Below are positions 8,700 to 18,231 of a stretch of 64,000 nucleotides of DNA, one piece after another (position 1 is the stretch's first letter; the number at the start of each line of letters is the position of its first letter). Source of the DNA: Arthrobacter oryzae (lineage in GTDB: Bacteria; Actinomycetota; Actinomycetes; Actinomycetales; Micrococcaceae). The stretch lies in the NCBI RefSeq assembly GCF_030718995.1, contig NZ_CP132204.1:744001-808000 (forward strand), in the 5' to 3' direction. The notes beneath the pieces were generated by a model. That model made no database searches, had not been told where the DNA came from, and was given only the letters and a program-made list of their open reading frames with translations. The position numbers and the translations under genes were made by a program.

Positions 8700-10228
8700 T
8701 TGCTGTCCTGCCACAGCTTGTTGATCTCTTCCTGGACTTTGTCGCCGCCGCTGGTCTTCCACAGCTTGATGGCATCCTTCAGGCCCTGCTCATCGATCTG
8801 GCCGGCCAGGTACTTGATCCGGGCGTCGGCCACAATGTTGTCCAGCTGCGCGCCCTTGGCCACGTAGGTGGGTGAGACGAAGGCCGCGGCAGGGTTGTAG
8901 ACGGCGCTCTTCAGGTCCGCGGCCATGACCTCAACCCGCTTGTCGAACACTTCCTGCTCGTAGTCCGAGGCCTGCTTGACCGGGTAGAAGTTGTTGCCGG
9001 TGACGTTGGTGCCCAGCTGGGCGTAGCTCTTGATATCGGTGGAGACGGCCTTGCTCTCGGCCGTTTCCGGCTTGATGGTGGCTGCCTTGCCGTCCTCGAC
9101 AGTGAAGTTCACGCCTTCGATGCCGTTGTTGAGCAGTGTGGCCACTTCCTTGCCGTTCATGGTGTTCAGGAATTCCAGGACGTTCTTCAGCTCAGCCTCG
9201 GTGCGGACGCTGGTCTTGGGAACGGCCAGGAAGCCGGAGTAGCCGTCGGTGGGGTGGGCGTGTAGTTCGCCGTCCGGTCCCTTGAGGTTGCCGACGAAGC
9301 CCACCTTGTTCTGGAAATCGTTCGGGTTGGCCTGCTTGAACAGGTTGATCAGCACGCTGACGCGGGAGTCGACGTCGACAATGATGCCGCCCTTGCCGTT
9401 GAAGAACGGCTCATTCCATTTAGTGCCGTCGAAGGTGGCGAAGTCCGGGTTGATGAGCTTCTCGTCCACCATCTTCTTGACGAACCGGTTGGCTTCCAGG
9501 AACTCTTCGGTGTCGAAGCTCGGGATCAGCTTGCCGTCTTTTTCGGTCCACCGGTTGCCGGCCCCGTACCACTCCTCGATGATGTCGTACGGGCTGTTGG
9601 AGCCCAGGGCGCCCCACTTGGGAATGGTGATGCCCCAGGTGTCGTTCTGGCCGTTGCCGTCCGGATCCTGCTCGGTGAAGGCCTTGGCCACCTTGTACAG
9701 GTCTTCGGTAGTTTCAGGTGCCGCCAGTCCGAGCTTGTCCAGCCAGTCCTGGCGGAACATCACGGCCGCCCGGATGGGATTACGGGCACGGAAGACGCCG
9801 TAGACCTTGCCGTTGACACTGGCATTGTTCTGCACGTCCGGGAACGTCGTCTTCAGGTTCGGGTAATCGGCGAGCTTGTCGGTGAGGTCCCAGAAAGCGC
9901 CGGCCTCGGCGTTCTTGACGAAGCCGGGCGACTTGCTCTGCACCACCATGACCTGGGGGATCTCGGAGGAGGCCAGGGTGATGTTCATCTTGTCCTCGTA
10001 GGAGGCATTCGGCGTCCAGGTGATGCTCACGTCCTTGCCGGTGAGCTCCTCGAGCTTCTGCTGCACGGCGCCGTCGGCCGCCGGCGGCTGCGCTTCAAGG
10101 AACGGCGCCATGATGCTGATCTTCGACGAATCCGCTGCCGGCGCTTCACCTCCGCTGCATGCCGTGAGGGCCAGTGCGGCGGCGGTCACGACGGCGGCCG
10201 CCAGGCTGAGGTTTCTAGGGATCATCAT
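8696..10228 (-). CDS. Extracellular solute-binding lipoprotein (LplA/YtcQ-like)
   Basis: 510 residues. A lipoprotein signal peptide with lipobox LTAC places the acylated Cys at residue 24. The size and the WTPNASYEDKMNITLASSEIPQ and WGITIPKWG regions fit the large LplA/YtcQ class of oligosaccharide-binding proteins. It captures substrate outside the membrane for the two coupled permeases (4-base overlap with the first). A rhamnose-type operator lies about 92 bases upstream, inside the end of the YesL-like gene, so the importer may have its own promoter. Confidence 0.92.
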   Translation of the reverse strand: MMIPRNLSLAAAVVTAAALALTACSGGEAPAADSSKISIMAPFLEAQPPAADGAVQQKLEELTGKDVSITWTPNASYEDKMNITLASSEIPQVMVVQSKSPGFVKNAEAGAFWDLTDKLADYPNLKTTFPDVQNNASVNGKVYGVFRARNPIRAAVMFRQDWLDKLGLAAPETTEDLYKVAKAFTEQDPDGNGQNDTWGITIPKWGALGSNSPYDIIEEWYGAGNRWTEKDGKLIPSFDTEEFLEANRFVKKMVDEKLINPDFATFDGTKWNEPFFNGKGGIIVDVDSRVSVLINLFKQANPNDFQNKVGFVGNLKGPDGELHAHPTDGYSGFLAVPKTSVRTEAELKNVLEFLNTMNGKEVATLLNNGIEGVNFTVEDGKAATIKPETAESKAVSTDIKSYAQLGTNVTGNNFYPVKQASDYEQEVFDKRVEVMAADLKSAVYNPAAAFVSPTYVAKGAQLDNIVADARIKYLAGQIDEQGLKDAIKLWKTSGGDKVQEEINKLWQDSK

Positions 10229-10306
10229 GTTTCCGTTTCCACTTCTTCGGGGTTGGTTTCGGGGTTGGTGCGGGGTGTTCGGGGTTGGTGCGGGTGTCGA
10301 TGCCGG

Positions 10307-10990
10307 TCAGCTGGCGCTTTGATACGTTTCATTCAGAGGGCCGTGTGCGGGTGCGTGCGCACCCCCTGCAGGGCCGGTCACGGATTCGTCATTGGCAGTG
10401 AAGAACCGGTCGCACAGCCAGCCGGTGACGTAGAGCCAGGCTCCGATGCTGAAGAAAGGGATCAGCCCCGGCAGCGACTGGCTGGCGAAGTAGGCGGCGG
10501 CCGTCACGAAGAGCAGGATCGCCGTGCCGGCAAGGTGCCGGAGGGCGAACCGCGAGGACATCAGGAGGTACTGCGCCAGAGGGAGTTCATAGCGGGCAAA
10601 CAGGGGAAACAGGTGGCACGCAACGGCCGCCAGGAAGATGGCGCCCGCAAAGGTGCCGGCCGCCAGCAGCTGCGACGGGAGGTCGGCGGAGCGGGAGAAG
10701 TAGTTCCAGTTCAGGGCAAGGGCCGCTCCGGCCAGCAGGACCGGGAGCGCCAGGCCGTTGCCGCGGCCGAAGTTGCGGCCGTATTCCCTCGCGAACGACC
10801 GGAGCAGCGGAGCAGCCTCGCCCCGGACCCGGCGGCGCACCAGGACCTGCGCCGCCGCCGTGGCAGGCCCCACCCCGAACACGCCCAGTCCGGCCAGTGA
10901 GAACACGATCCACAGCAGGTTCAGGCAGGCAATCCACAGCAGGGTGTCGAAAAATGAGTATGCCTTGGCGCTAAAACTTCCAGCCAGCAC
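10307..10990 (-). CDS. YesL-family (DUF624) membrane protein
   Basis: 227 residues with about five hydrophobic segments. The N-terminal half (FFDTLLWIACLNLLWIVFSLAGLGVFGVGPATAAA) matches the DUF624/YesL pattern seen beside LplABC-type importers in Bacillus and actinobacteria. GTG start at 10990 with a GGGGG ribosome site. It is the first gene of the importer and RG-I unit. The role is unknown; coupling or regulation of the importer is a guess from synteny. The end of the gene holds the operator at 10320-10331. Confidence 0.82.
   Translation of the reverse strand: MLAGSFSAKAYSFFDTLLWIACLNLLWIVFSLAGLGVFGVGPATAAAQVLVRRRVRGEAAPLLRSFAREYGRNFGRGNGLALPVLLAGAALALNWNYFSRSADLPSQLLAAGTFAGAIFLAAVACHLFPLFARYELPLAQYLLMSSRFALRHLAGTAILLFVTAAAYFASQSLPGLIPFFSIGAWLYVTGWLCDRFFTANDESVTGPAGGAHAPAHGPLNETYQSAS
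10320..10331. promoter_or_regulatory. Rhamnose-type operator TGATACGTTTCA
   Basis: A 12-mer fitting TGWAWCGWTWCA, as at the rhaM promoter. It lies inside the last codons of the YesL-like gene and about 90 bases upstream of the binding-protein start. No clear -35/-10 pair was picked out beside it, so it is called on sequence and position alone. Confidence 0.55.
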
Positions 10991-11109
10991 AGCCAGCCCC
11001 CTTCAGATCTCCATCGTTGCAGAAACGGGGGCCATAGTGGTCCACGTCACGTCAGTAAGCGGTTTCTGGAAAATCTAGACGCATTTGCAGCGGCGGTCAA
11101 GGCAAGATT

Positions 11110-11177
11110 TGAATCGTTACATAAGTCGGCGGCTAGCGGTACACTGGCCACAGCAGTACTGTGGAAAGCGCTTGCCA
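11110..11177 (+). promoter_or_regulatory. GH78 operon promoter with two different operators
   Basis: TTACAT (11117-11122), 17 bases, TACACT (11140-11145) form the promoter. TGAATCGTTACA (11110-11121) fits the rhamnose consensus TGWAWCGWTWCA and covers the -35. About 17 bases after the -10 lies TGGAAAGCGCTTGCCA (11162-11177), a near-perfect palindrome of a second class also found at the GH42 promoter. The layout suggests two LacI-type repressors, one at the core promoter and one at the start of the transcript. Regulator identities are inferred. Confidence 0.7.
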
Positions 11178-11302
11178 GCCATGGTGTGGGCCTAACCCGG
11201 CCTTCGGCGCATGGCGAAGCAACGGGCCCTGCCCGGCTAAGTTCCGCAGAGAAATTCCCACAACGACACCGACGTCACCCCCATCCCGGGGAGAGAAGAA
11301 TT

Positions 11303-11322
11303 CCGGGACAGCACAGTCCCGG
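11303..11322 (+). other. Leader hairpin before the fusion gene
   Basis: CCGGGAC (11303-11309), a 6-base loop and GTCCCGG (11316-11322) make a perfect GC-rich stem 8 bases before the GAGGAG ribosome site of the gene starting at 11341. It could tune translation; there is no T run, so it is not a terminator. Confidence 0.4.
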
Positions 11323-11340
11323 GGACAGAAGAGGAGAGCC

Positions 11341-13461
11341 ATGGGCACCCTGTCCGCGCCCGTCCCGGAGGAACCCGCCATCCCCGCTGCAGAACACAAA
11401 AGCGCCTCAGCCCCTGCCGCGCCCAGGGTGGCACTCGTTGGCGTCCATGGTTTCGGCACCCACCACCTCCGCAACCTCGAAAGGCTCCAGGCCAGCGGGG
11501 CCGTGACGCTCGCAGCTGTGGCCGATCCGAATCCCCCGGCCGCCGGCGCGCTTCCCCCCGAAACGGCAGTCTTCAGCACGCTCGACGAACTCCTTGCGGC
11601 AACGCCGGAGCTCGACCTCGTCATAGTGGCCACACCCATCCAGACGCATGCACCCCTGGCACTCGCCGCCCTCCCCTACGCCGACCTGTATCTCGAGAAG
11701 CCCCCGGTCGCCTCCCTGGCGGACTTCAACCGCCTCCAGGACGCCGCGGCGGCGGCGGGGCGGAGTGTCCAGATAGGTTTCCAGAGCCTGGGCTCGCATG
11801 CCCTCCAAGCCATCGGGGAACTGCTCGCGGCTGGCGAAATCGGCTCCCTCCTGGGAGTCACCGCCACCGGGCGCTGGATACGCGACCGCGCCTACTACAA
11901 GCGGTCCCGCTGGGCGGGCAAGCGAAACCTGGACGGCGTTGACGTGGTGGACGGAGTGGCCACGAATCCGCTGGCCCACGCGATCGCCACTGCCTTGCGA
12001 ATCGCCGGGGCACGGACCGTCGATGACATCGCGTCGGTGGAAACGGACCTTTACCGCGCCAACGACATCGAATCCGACGACACCTCCGTCATCCGCGTCC
12101 GCACCGCCTCCGGCCTTCCCATCACATGCGCGCTGACCCTTTGCGCCACTGAATCCGTGGAACCTTATGTCACGCTGCAGGGCAGCGAAGGCACCGCGGT
12201 GTTCCACTACACCGAGGACCGACTGACCGTGAGCACCCCAGCGGGCGAGCGCCATCAGGTCTTCGGCCGGGACGACCTCACGGAGAACCTCCTGGACCAT
12301 CTGCGGAACCGCCGCTCGCCTGGCCACCCCGGCAGCGCTCCCCTGACCAGTTCCCTCGCGGACAGCGGCGCCTTCATGCGTGTGCTGGAAGCCATCCGGA
12401 CCGCCGACGCTCCGGCACTGATCCCTACGCAGTTCATCGACTGGGTGGGCGACGGCGACTCCGCGCACCCGGTGATCACCGGCATCGAAGATGCCCTGGA
12501 ACGCGCGACGGCGGCGCACGCCACATTCAGTGAACTCGGCCTGCCCTGGGCGCGGCCGGCCGCCGCTAACGCGGACGCCCTGTCGCTTTCCGTGCACGAC
12601 GGCGGTACGGAAGCTGGCGCGCGGAGCGGCGCCCGGGCGCTCGCTTCCGTGGCCCTCGCCACCGTCTGCGACGGGTCGGCCGTCGCGGCGCGGCTCTCCC
12701 CCCGACCCTACCTGCACCCCGTGCGTACACTCGGCGGTGTCACCGTCACGGACCACCTGCCGGCGGACCACCCGTGGCACCTGGGCGCCGGCATCGCCCT
12801 GCAGGATGTGAACGGCACGAATTTCTGGGGCGGCAAAACCTACATCCGCGGCTCCGGACGGTACGAGGAACGCCCGGACCACGGCAGGATCGTGCAGCTC
12901 GCCGCCACTTTGGAACCAGCCTCGCCGGGCAGCGACGCCCTGCACCAGGAACTGGGCTGGCAGGCACTGGACGGCAGCGAAGTCCTCCGCGAGCGCCGCA
13001 TCACCCGCAGCAGCCAGGTGGACCAGCGCACGTGGCGCCTGGACCTTGCAACGGAACTGACCGCCGTCGTCGACGCCTCGCTGGGCGGACCCGGTTCCAA
13101 CGGGGCCGCCGGAAGCGGCTACGGCGGATTCTTCTGGCGGCTTCCCGCCTGCACGGGGGCCGCGGTGTTCACGGCAGACCACCAGGGTGAGGCCGGGGTC
13201 CACGGCTCCGTGTCGCCCTGGCTGGCATGGACGGCGGACTTCGCGGCGGGCGCGGCCAGCCTCCTGTTCGCCGCCCCCGCCGAGGCCCCCGACCCCTGGT
13301 TCGTCAGGTTGTCCGGCTACCCCGGTGTGGGCTCGGCACTGGCCTGGGACCGGCCGGTGATCCTCGCCGCAGGGGAATCGGTCCGGCGTTCCTTCTCTGT
13401 CTGGATCGCGGACGGCATTCTCACCCCGGCTGAAGCTGCGGCCTTGGCCGGAAGCAAGTGA
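11341..13461 (+). CDS. Gfo/Idh/MocA oxidoreductase fused to DUF6807 (PmoA-like) domain
   Basis: 706 residues from the ATG at 11341 (GAGGAG ribosome site). Residues ~20-380 form an NAD(P)-dependent Gfo/Idh/MocA unit: Rossmann start VALVGVHGFGTHHL, the EKPP catalytic-Lys motif, and NPLAHAIATA carrying the probable catalytic His. Residues ~440-700 match the DUF6807/PmoA-like family: RPYLHPVRTLGG, ADHPWHLGAG, NGTNFWGGKTY and GYGGFFWRLP. Despite the PmoA name nothing suggests methane oxidation; the domain resembles sugar-processing beta-sandwiches. No signal peptide. The GH78 gene follows with a GTGA overlap. A homologous fusion lies at 29433-31589. A redox step on a glycoside coupled to a DUF6807-catalysed step is an inference. 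Confidence 0.85.
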   Translation: MGTLSAPVPEEPAIPAAEHKSASAPAAPRVALVGVHGFGTHHLRNLERLQASGAVTLAAVADPNPPAAGALPPETAVFSTLDELLAATPELDLVIVATPIQTHAPLALAALPYADLYLEKPPVASLADFNRLQDAAAAAGRSVQIGFQSLGSHALQAIGELLAAGEIGSLLGVTATGRWIRDRAYYKRSRWAGKRNLDGVDVVDGVATNPLAHAIATALRIAGARTVDDIASVETDLYRANDIESDDTSVIRVRTASGLPITCALTLCATESVEPYVTLQGSEGTAVFHYTEDRLTVSTPAGERHQVFGRDDLTENLLDHLRNRRSPGHPGSAPLTSSLADSGAFMRVLEAIRTADAPALIPTQFIDWVGDGDSAHPVITGIEDALERATAAHATFSELGLPWARPAAANADALSLSVHDGGTEAGARSGARALASVALATVCDGSAVAARLSPRPYLHPVRTLGGVTVTDHLPADHPWHLGAGIALQDVNGTNFWGGKTYIRGSGRYEERPDHGRIVQLAATLEPASPGSDALHQELGWQALDGSEVLRERRITRSSQVDQRTWRLDLATELTAVVDASLGGPGSNGAAGSGYGGFFWRLPACTGAAVFTADHQGEAGVHGSVSPWLAWTADFAAGAASLLFAAPAEAPDPWFVRLSGYPGVGSALAWDRPVILAAGESVRRSFSVWIADGILTPAEAAALAGSK

Positions 13462-16400
13462 CGGGCCCGCTTGCCGCCGTCGCACTTCTCACGGACGGAC
13501 TGGAAGCCTGCCTGACGGCCTCAAAACGCCCGCACTTCGGCTGGGAACTGGAGGCCGGGGCGGGCAGCGACCCCGCCTTCTCCTATCAGACCGCCTACCA
13601 GCTCCGGCTGAGCGATGCGGGCGGAGCGCAGCTCTGGGATTCGGGCATCGTCGTCTCCCGCCAGCAGCACTACGTGGTTTATGGCGGCCCGGAGCTCGCG
13701 CCCGACGCCGACTTCCGCTGGACCGTCCGCGTACACGACGCCGCCGGCGTGCCCGGGCACTGGTCCCCGCCGCAGGAGTTCAGCACGGGACTCGATGCGC
13801 CGGACTGGGACGCGGAGTGGATCTGCAGGCAACCCGGCGGCAGGGCTCCGCTGGAAGTCTTTGACGGCGCATTGCGGGTCGCCGGTTCGCCCTACCTCCC
13901 CCTCCCCTGCCCGCCCGTCCGCCGGGTCAGGCTGGAAGTGCGCCTTCGGCCGGTCATGGGCTGGGCCGGCGTCCTGCTGCGCGCCACCGGTCCCGGCACC
14001 GGCCTGCTGCTGGAGCTGGATTCCGCCGGCAGCGTGGTCCTCCGGCGTGCTGCCCAGTGGGAGATCCCCTCCCCTGCCGTGCCCGCCACCGAGATCCTTG
14101 CGAGCGCCCGGCTGGACCGCCCTGCGAAGGCCGGCCAGGAACGGCTGCCCGGCAAGGATCTGGTCCCCGGATGCTGGCATGACCTGGCAGTCACGGATGA
14201 CGGCCGCAGCGTTGCGGTGACACTCGACGGCGTGGGGCTCTTCAGCGCGGACGTGCCCGCCCCCGCCGGGTTCCGCGGAAGCCTGGCCCTCCACCAGGGC
14301 CCGCGCAGCCAGGCCGAATACGCCTCCTTCCTCGTCACAGACTCCACTCCGGGAGTCATGGCCGGTGGCAACCGCAGCACGGCCGGCGCTGCGCTCCTGA
14401 ACCATCGCTTTGACGCCGGAGCCGGCCGCGCCCGCGCGTGCCTCGACGAGTGGACCCGCACCACCACCCACCGCCAGCCCGACGAGTGGACGCTGGCCCG
14501 CACGGACGTAACGCTTTCCGGCAACGTGGTGCGCGCCAGGCTGTTTGCCGCGGCCAGCCACCAGGCGGAGTTCCGCATCGACGGCGCAACCTGTCTGGAG
14601 ACCTCCTCCTTCGGCTACCCCGGCGAAGGCTATTACGACGCCGCCGACGTCACCGCCCTGCTGCAGGCGGAACCCGGACAGAACGGCCGGCGTGGCGCAG
14701 TCCTCTCGGCCCGGGTGCACTGGTACGGGCCGGGCCAGGGCAGGGCTGCCGGTGTTCCCGGGCTGCTGGCCCAGCTTCACGTCGACTACGACGACGGCCG
14801 TCGCGAGGTTTTCGGCTCGGGGCCGGACTGGCAGGTGGCCGAGGGCCCCTACCGGCAGTCCGGTTACCGGAACGACGAAGGCGATCCGGTGGAACACCTG
14901 GATGCCACCGCTCCCGGCGCTCCTCAAGCCCCCGGGTCCGCCACCTGGGAACAGGCGACGACGCTCGGCAGGCACCCGGTTGCGGACTTCCCGGCCATAC
15001 GTCCCCGGCGCACCTTCCTGGCCAGGACACCCTCCGCCGCCGCCCGGCTTCTCACAGCCCGGGACGGAACGGTGGTTGCCGACTTCGGGCGCGTACTGCC
15101 CGCCCGGCCGGTAGTGGACTTCTCCGCCGGACAGGCCGGCCGCACGGTCATGATCCGCGCCGGCTACACGCTGGCCCCGGACGGCCGGGTTGACCGCGGC
15201 AAGTCCGCCAGCCAGAACACGGACATGTCGTTCCCCTATACTCAGGCCGACGGTCCGCAGCGCTACGAAGCCGCCGTTCACCTGGGGTTCCGGTACCTCG
15301 AAGTGCCCGGAATCCCGGCGGACGAAATCACCGCGGCGGGCGCCGTCGTCGTACATTCCGGGCATTCCCGTGAAGGTTCCTTCAGTAGTTCCGATCCGGT
15401 GCTGGACGCCGTGTTCACGCTGCTTCGCGATTCCGCCCTGTACGGCGCGCAGGAACAGTTCGTGGACACTCCCACCCGCGAAAAAGGCCAGTTCCTGGGC
15501 GATGCCGTGAACATTTCGTACGCCACCATGGCACTGTTCGGCGAGCGCAACCTGACGGCCCAGGCCCTGCGGGAGTTTGCTGCGTCGGCCACGAGGTACT
15601 GGTCCGACGGCGATGACCACGGCCGCTACAACGCGGTTTATCCCAACGGCGACGGCAAGCGCGACATCCCGGATTTCTCCCTGATGATGCCCGAATGGGT
15701 GGAGGACTACCACCGGAACAGCGGCGACACCGCCCTCGTGGAGGAGCTGCTGCCGGCGCTGCGTGCCACCGCCGGTTACGTGTTGCGGCACATCGCGGTT
15801 GACGGCCCGACGGCGGGACTCATCACCTGCCTCGGCGGCGGGTCCGGCCCGTACCTGCACGGGATTGTGGACTGGCCGGCGCCCGGGCGGTTCGGCTACG
15901 ACATGGAGTGTGCCGCGAAAACCACGGTCAATGCCCAGGCCGTGTCCGTCCTGGACGCGGTGGCCGGGCTGTGCGAAGTGACGGGGCGGACGCGGGAAGC
16001 CGCCGGGTACCGCTCCCACTCGGCTGACCTTGCTGCCGCGATTAACGCCCGCCTGCGCGTGGATGGCGTGATGGTGGACGGGCTGAAGCCGGACGGATCC
16101 CCCACCGGCCACGCGTCCCAGCACGCCACGTCGTTCCCGTTGTCGCTTGGCATCACCCCGGCGGAGTGGGTCCAGCGCGACGGCCGGCGCCTGGCAGGGA
16201 TGGGGATGCGCCAGGGACCCATGACGGTGCACCGGCTGGTCCGCGCCCTGCTCGCAGCGGGGCTGGTGGACGACGTGCTGGACCTGCTGACCGACTCCGG
16301 GCAGCCCGGCTGGGCGCGGCTGCTGGCATCCGGGGCCAGCTTCACCTGGGAAGCCTGGGAGTTGGACGAGGACACGGACTACAGCCAGTCGCACGCCTGG

Positions 16401-16751
16401 TCCGCTTCGGTAATCCGGGAAATCCTTGCCCACCTGCTCGGCATCAGGGTTACGGCAGGGGGTGCGGAGGTTTCCGTCGAACCGCCCGCCTGCCGGCTGG
16501 AGCACGCCCGCGGAAGTGTCCCGCTCCAGCGCGGCACGGTATCGGCCAGCTGGCGCCGCGGGCCGGCCGGGACGGAATTGAGCTGCACGGTCCCCGCCGG
16601 AGTCCGCGCTGTGGTGGTGCTGCCGGCCGGCCGCTACGCGGTGGAAGGCCCGACGCCGGGTGCCGCCGCCGTCGAATTCTCCACCGGAGCCGGGGCCGGC
16701 ACCGTCAGGTTCCGGATCCACCCGGGAACCTGGCACTTCCGCCCGGAATAG
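13458..16751 (+). CDS. GH78 alpha-L-rhamnosidase
   Basis: 1097 residues, full length for a multidomain GH78 enzyme. An Ig-like N-terminal domain (HFGWELEAG, DFRWTVRVHDAAG, WSPPQEFSTG) precedes beta-sandwich carbohydrate-binding domains. An (alpha/alpha)6 catalytic barrel follows from about residue 640, with the acid segment DTPTREKGQFLGDA (Glu near 675), and then a C-terminal beta domain. It releases terminal L-rhamnose. With no signal peptide it acts on imported oligosaccharides. The start is the GTG at 13458, overlapping the fusion-gene stop (GTGA), so the two are translationally coupled. Confidence 0.93.
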   Translation: MTGPLAAVALLTDGLEACLTASKRPHFGWELEAGAGSDPAFSYQTAYQLRLSDAGGAQLWDSGIVVSRQQHYVVYGGPELAPDADFRWTVRVHDAAGVPGHWSPPQEFSTGLDAPDWDAEWICRQPGGRAPLEVFDGALRVAGSPYLPLPCPPVRRVRLEVRLRPVMGWAGVLLRATGPGTGLLLELDSAGSVVLRRAAQWEIPSPAVPATEILASARLDRPAKAGQERLPGKDLVPGCWHDLAVTDDGRSVAVTLDGVGLFSADVPAPAGFRGSLALHQGPRSQAEYASFLVTDSTPGVMAGGNRSTAGAALLNHRFDAGAGRARACLDEWTRTTTHRQPDEWTLARTDVTLSGNVVRARLFAAASHQAEFRIDGATCLETSSFGYPGEGYYDAADVTALLQAEPGQNGRRGAVLSARVHWYGPGQGRAAGVPGLLAQLHVDYDDGRREVFGSGPDWQVAEGPYRQSGYRNDEGDPVEHLDATAPGAPQAPGSATWEQATTLGRHPVADFPAIRPRRTFLARTPSAAARLLTARDGTVVADFGRVLPARPVVDFSAGQAGRTVMIRAGYTLAPDGRVDRGKSASQNTDMSFPYTQADGPQRYEAAVHLGFRYLEVPGIPADEITAAGAVVVHSGHSREGSFSSSDPVLDAVFTLLRDSALYGAQEQFVDTPTREKGQFLGDAVNISYATMALFGERNLTAQALREFAASATRYWSDGDDHGRYNAVYPNGDGKRDIPDFSLMMPEWVEDYHRNSGDTALVEELLPALRATAGYVLRHIAVDGPTAGLITCLGGGSGPYLHGIVDWPAPGRFGYDMECAAKTTVNAQAVSVLDAVAGLCEVTGRTREAAGYRSHSADLAAAINARLRVDGVMVDGLKPDGSPTGHASQHATSFPLSLGITPAEWVQRDGRRLAGMGMRQGPMTVHRLVRALLAAGLVDDVLDLLTDSGQPGWARLLASGASFTWEAWELDEDTDYSQSHAWSASVIREILAHLLGIRVTAGGAEVSVEPPACRLEHARGSVPLQRGTVSASWRRGPAGTELSCTVPAGVRAVVVLPAGRYAVEGPTPGAAAVEFSTGAGAGTVRFRIHPGTWHFRPE

Positions 16752-16787
16752 CCGGCCACCTCTCTACCCGGGCCGCCCGTTTGCCAC

Positions 16788-16822
16788 TTTTGGTCGCTCT
16801 GCGCGGCCCGAAGCGGCCAAAA
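16788..16822. terminator. Bidirectional terminator hairpin
   Basis: TTTTGGTCGCT (16788-16798) and AGCGGCCAAAA (16812-16822) pair with one mismatch around a 13-base loop. The A/T ends give a short U run in both directions. It lies between the convergent GH78 and MFS genes. Confidence 0.6.
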
Positions 16823-16844
16823 TCGTCAAATTGCCGCGGCCAGT

Positions 16845-18191
16845 TCACAAAGCCGCGGACCGTCGCCGGGCGTTCAGCCACAGCAGCAGTCCGATGACGA
16901 CGGCGGACACCATGCCGAGCGCCCCGGTCACGACCAGGCCGGCCCGGACGCCGAACTCTTCCGTGAGCCACCCGGCCAGCAGTCCGCCGAGCGCGTGCCC
17001 GCCCAGCAGCAGCGGCAGGTAGAGCGCCAGGACGCGGCCTCGGACGTCCGCGCCCGCTTCCAGCTGCACGGTGGTGGCCGCACCGGTCAGGAAGAGCAGC
17101 GTCATCACGCCCACCAGCACCAGCATCGCCACAAACAGCTCCTGCGTGGGCATGAGGGCAGCCACCAGCTGGGTCAGCCCGAACAGCCCGGCACTCACCA
17201 CGATCCCGCGTCGGCCCAGGGTGCGCAGGCGCGCCGCCAGCAGCGCGCCGATGAGGGCACCGGCGGCACTGAAGGTGTTGAACATGCCGAAGCCGGCGGC
17301 ACCGCTGTGCCAGATGTCTTCGGCGAAAGCCGCAAGCACCACGGGTCCGTTCATGCCGAAGGCGCCCAGGAGTCCCGCCAGCAGCATCACCAGCAGGAGG
17401 GAGGGCCGGCGGCGGACGTAGCGGAAGCCGGCGAGGATTTGCCCGCGGCCGCGCAGGGGCGGTGCGCTGGGGTGGAGCTGGGACGTCCGGATGGCGGTGA
17501 TGAGGCCCAGCACCGCGAGGCACACCAGCGCGTTCGCGGCGAAGGCGGCGGCCGAACCGGCGCTGGCAATCACCAGGCCGCCGAGCGCCGGTCCCGCCAT
17601 GGCGCCGAGCTGTCCGATCGCGTTGTTCAGCCCGATCGCGGGGCGCAGCGCGGCGTCCCCCACCACCTCGTTGACGAACACCTGGCGGGCCGGGCCGTCC
17701 ACGGCGGACGTGATGCCGAGGGCAACGCAGCATGCATACACGGCCCAGACGGTGATTCCGCCGCCGGCATCCAGGACGGCGAGGGTCAGTGCCAGCAGGG
17801 CGGTGACGGACTGGCAGATCAGCAGGATGCGGCGCTTGGGGTAAACGTCCACCAGGATGCCGCTCAGCGGACCCACCACCAGCATGGGCAGGAACTGCAG
17901 CGCCACCGCGACGCCCACGGCTGCCGGGCTGCCGGTGAGCTGCAGGACCAGCCAGTCCTGGGCGAGGCGCTGCATCCACACACCGGTACTGCCGGCGAGC
18001 TGGATGGCGACGAAAAGGCGGTAGTTGCGCTGCGCCAGCGGGTGGTACCAGCGGCTCGGTTCGGCGGCTGGCTCAACGGCTGGCTCAACGGCCTGGCCGG
18101 TGGCTTGGAGGGACTCAGCGGACTGCGGGCGGTCGGAAGACACGTCTGGGCTCAACTCGGTAGTGACGGGGAACTGCGGGGACGGTAACAA
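16845..18191 (-). CDS. MFS transporter (EntS/drug-efflux-like)
   Basis: About 448 residues with 12 predicted membrane segments. After a polar N-terminus rich in Glu/Pro/Ala (EPAVEPAAEPSRW) it reads HPLAQRNYRLFVAIQLAGSTGVWMQRLAQDWLVLQLTGS, the opening of DHA3/EntS-type MFS exporters. The annotated start is TTG at 18191; a GTG at 18143 is an alternative, and no strong ribosome site marks either. It lies 40 bases downstream of the YesL-like gene on the same strand. The substrate cannot be read. Confidence 0.85.
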   Translation of the reverse strand: MLPSPQFPVTTELSPDVSSDRPQSAESLQATGQAVEPAVEPAAEPSRWYHPLAQRNYRLFVAIQLAGSTGVWMQRLAQDWLVLQLTGSPAAVGVAVALQFLPMLVVGPLSGILVDVYPKRRILLICQSVTALLALTLAVLDAGGGITVWAVYACCVALGITSAVDGPARQVFVNEVVGDAALRPAIGLNNAIGQLGAMAGPALGGLVIASAGSAAAFAANALVCLAVLGLITAIRTSQLHPSAPPLRGRGQILAGFRYVRRRPSLLLVMLLAGLLGAFGMNGPVVLAAFAEDIWHSGAAGFGMFNTFSAAGALIGALLAARLRTLGRRGIVVSAGLFGLTQLVAALMPTQELFVAMLVLVGVMTLLFLTGAATTVQLEAGADVRGRVLALYLPLLLGGHALGGLLAGWLTEEFGVRAGLVVTGALGMVSAVVIGLLLWLNARRRSAAL

Positions 18192-18194
18192 TGG

Positions 18195-18211
18195 CGCTAT
18201 GTGGCATAGCG
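18195..18211. repeat. Inverted repeat upstream of the MFS gene
   Basis: CGCTAT (18195-18200), 5 bases, ATAGCG (18206-18211): a perfect 6-base palindrome in the 40-base gap before the MFS start. It may be an operator or part of a short leader. Confidence 0.35.
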
Positions 18212-18231
18212 GAGCGAACCCGGCTGCGGGG

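Larger units (their letters stand above)
10991..11340. other. Divergent intergenic region yesL-like / GH78 operon (350 bases)
   Basis: This gap holds a + strand promoter at 11117-11145, a rhamnose operator at 11110-11121, a second operator at 11162-11177, and a leader of about 190 bases with a hairpin just before the ribosome site. A GTG at 11161 is in frame with the downstream gene, but the 60 residues it would add look random and it lies inside the operator region. No promoter for the divergent YesL-like gene was clear. Confidence 0.6.

Noticed and set aside
11161..11340. GTG at 11161 as start of the first fusion gene
   Set aside because: It lies at an operator, after the predicted start site by only a few bases, without a ribosome site, and adds 60 non-family residues.
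11341..13461. DUF6807 (PmoA name) as part of methane oxidation
   Set aside because: The domain name is historical; there are no other monooxygenase genes and the partner domain and neighbours are sugar enzymes.
13521..16736. A 1071-codon open frame on the minus strand
   Set aside because: Antisense shadow of the GH78 gene, whose catalytic motifs are intact.
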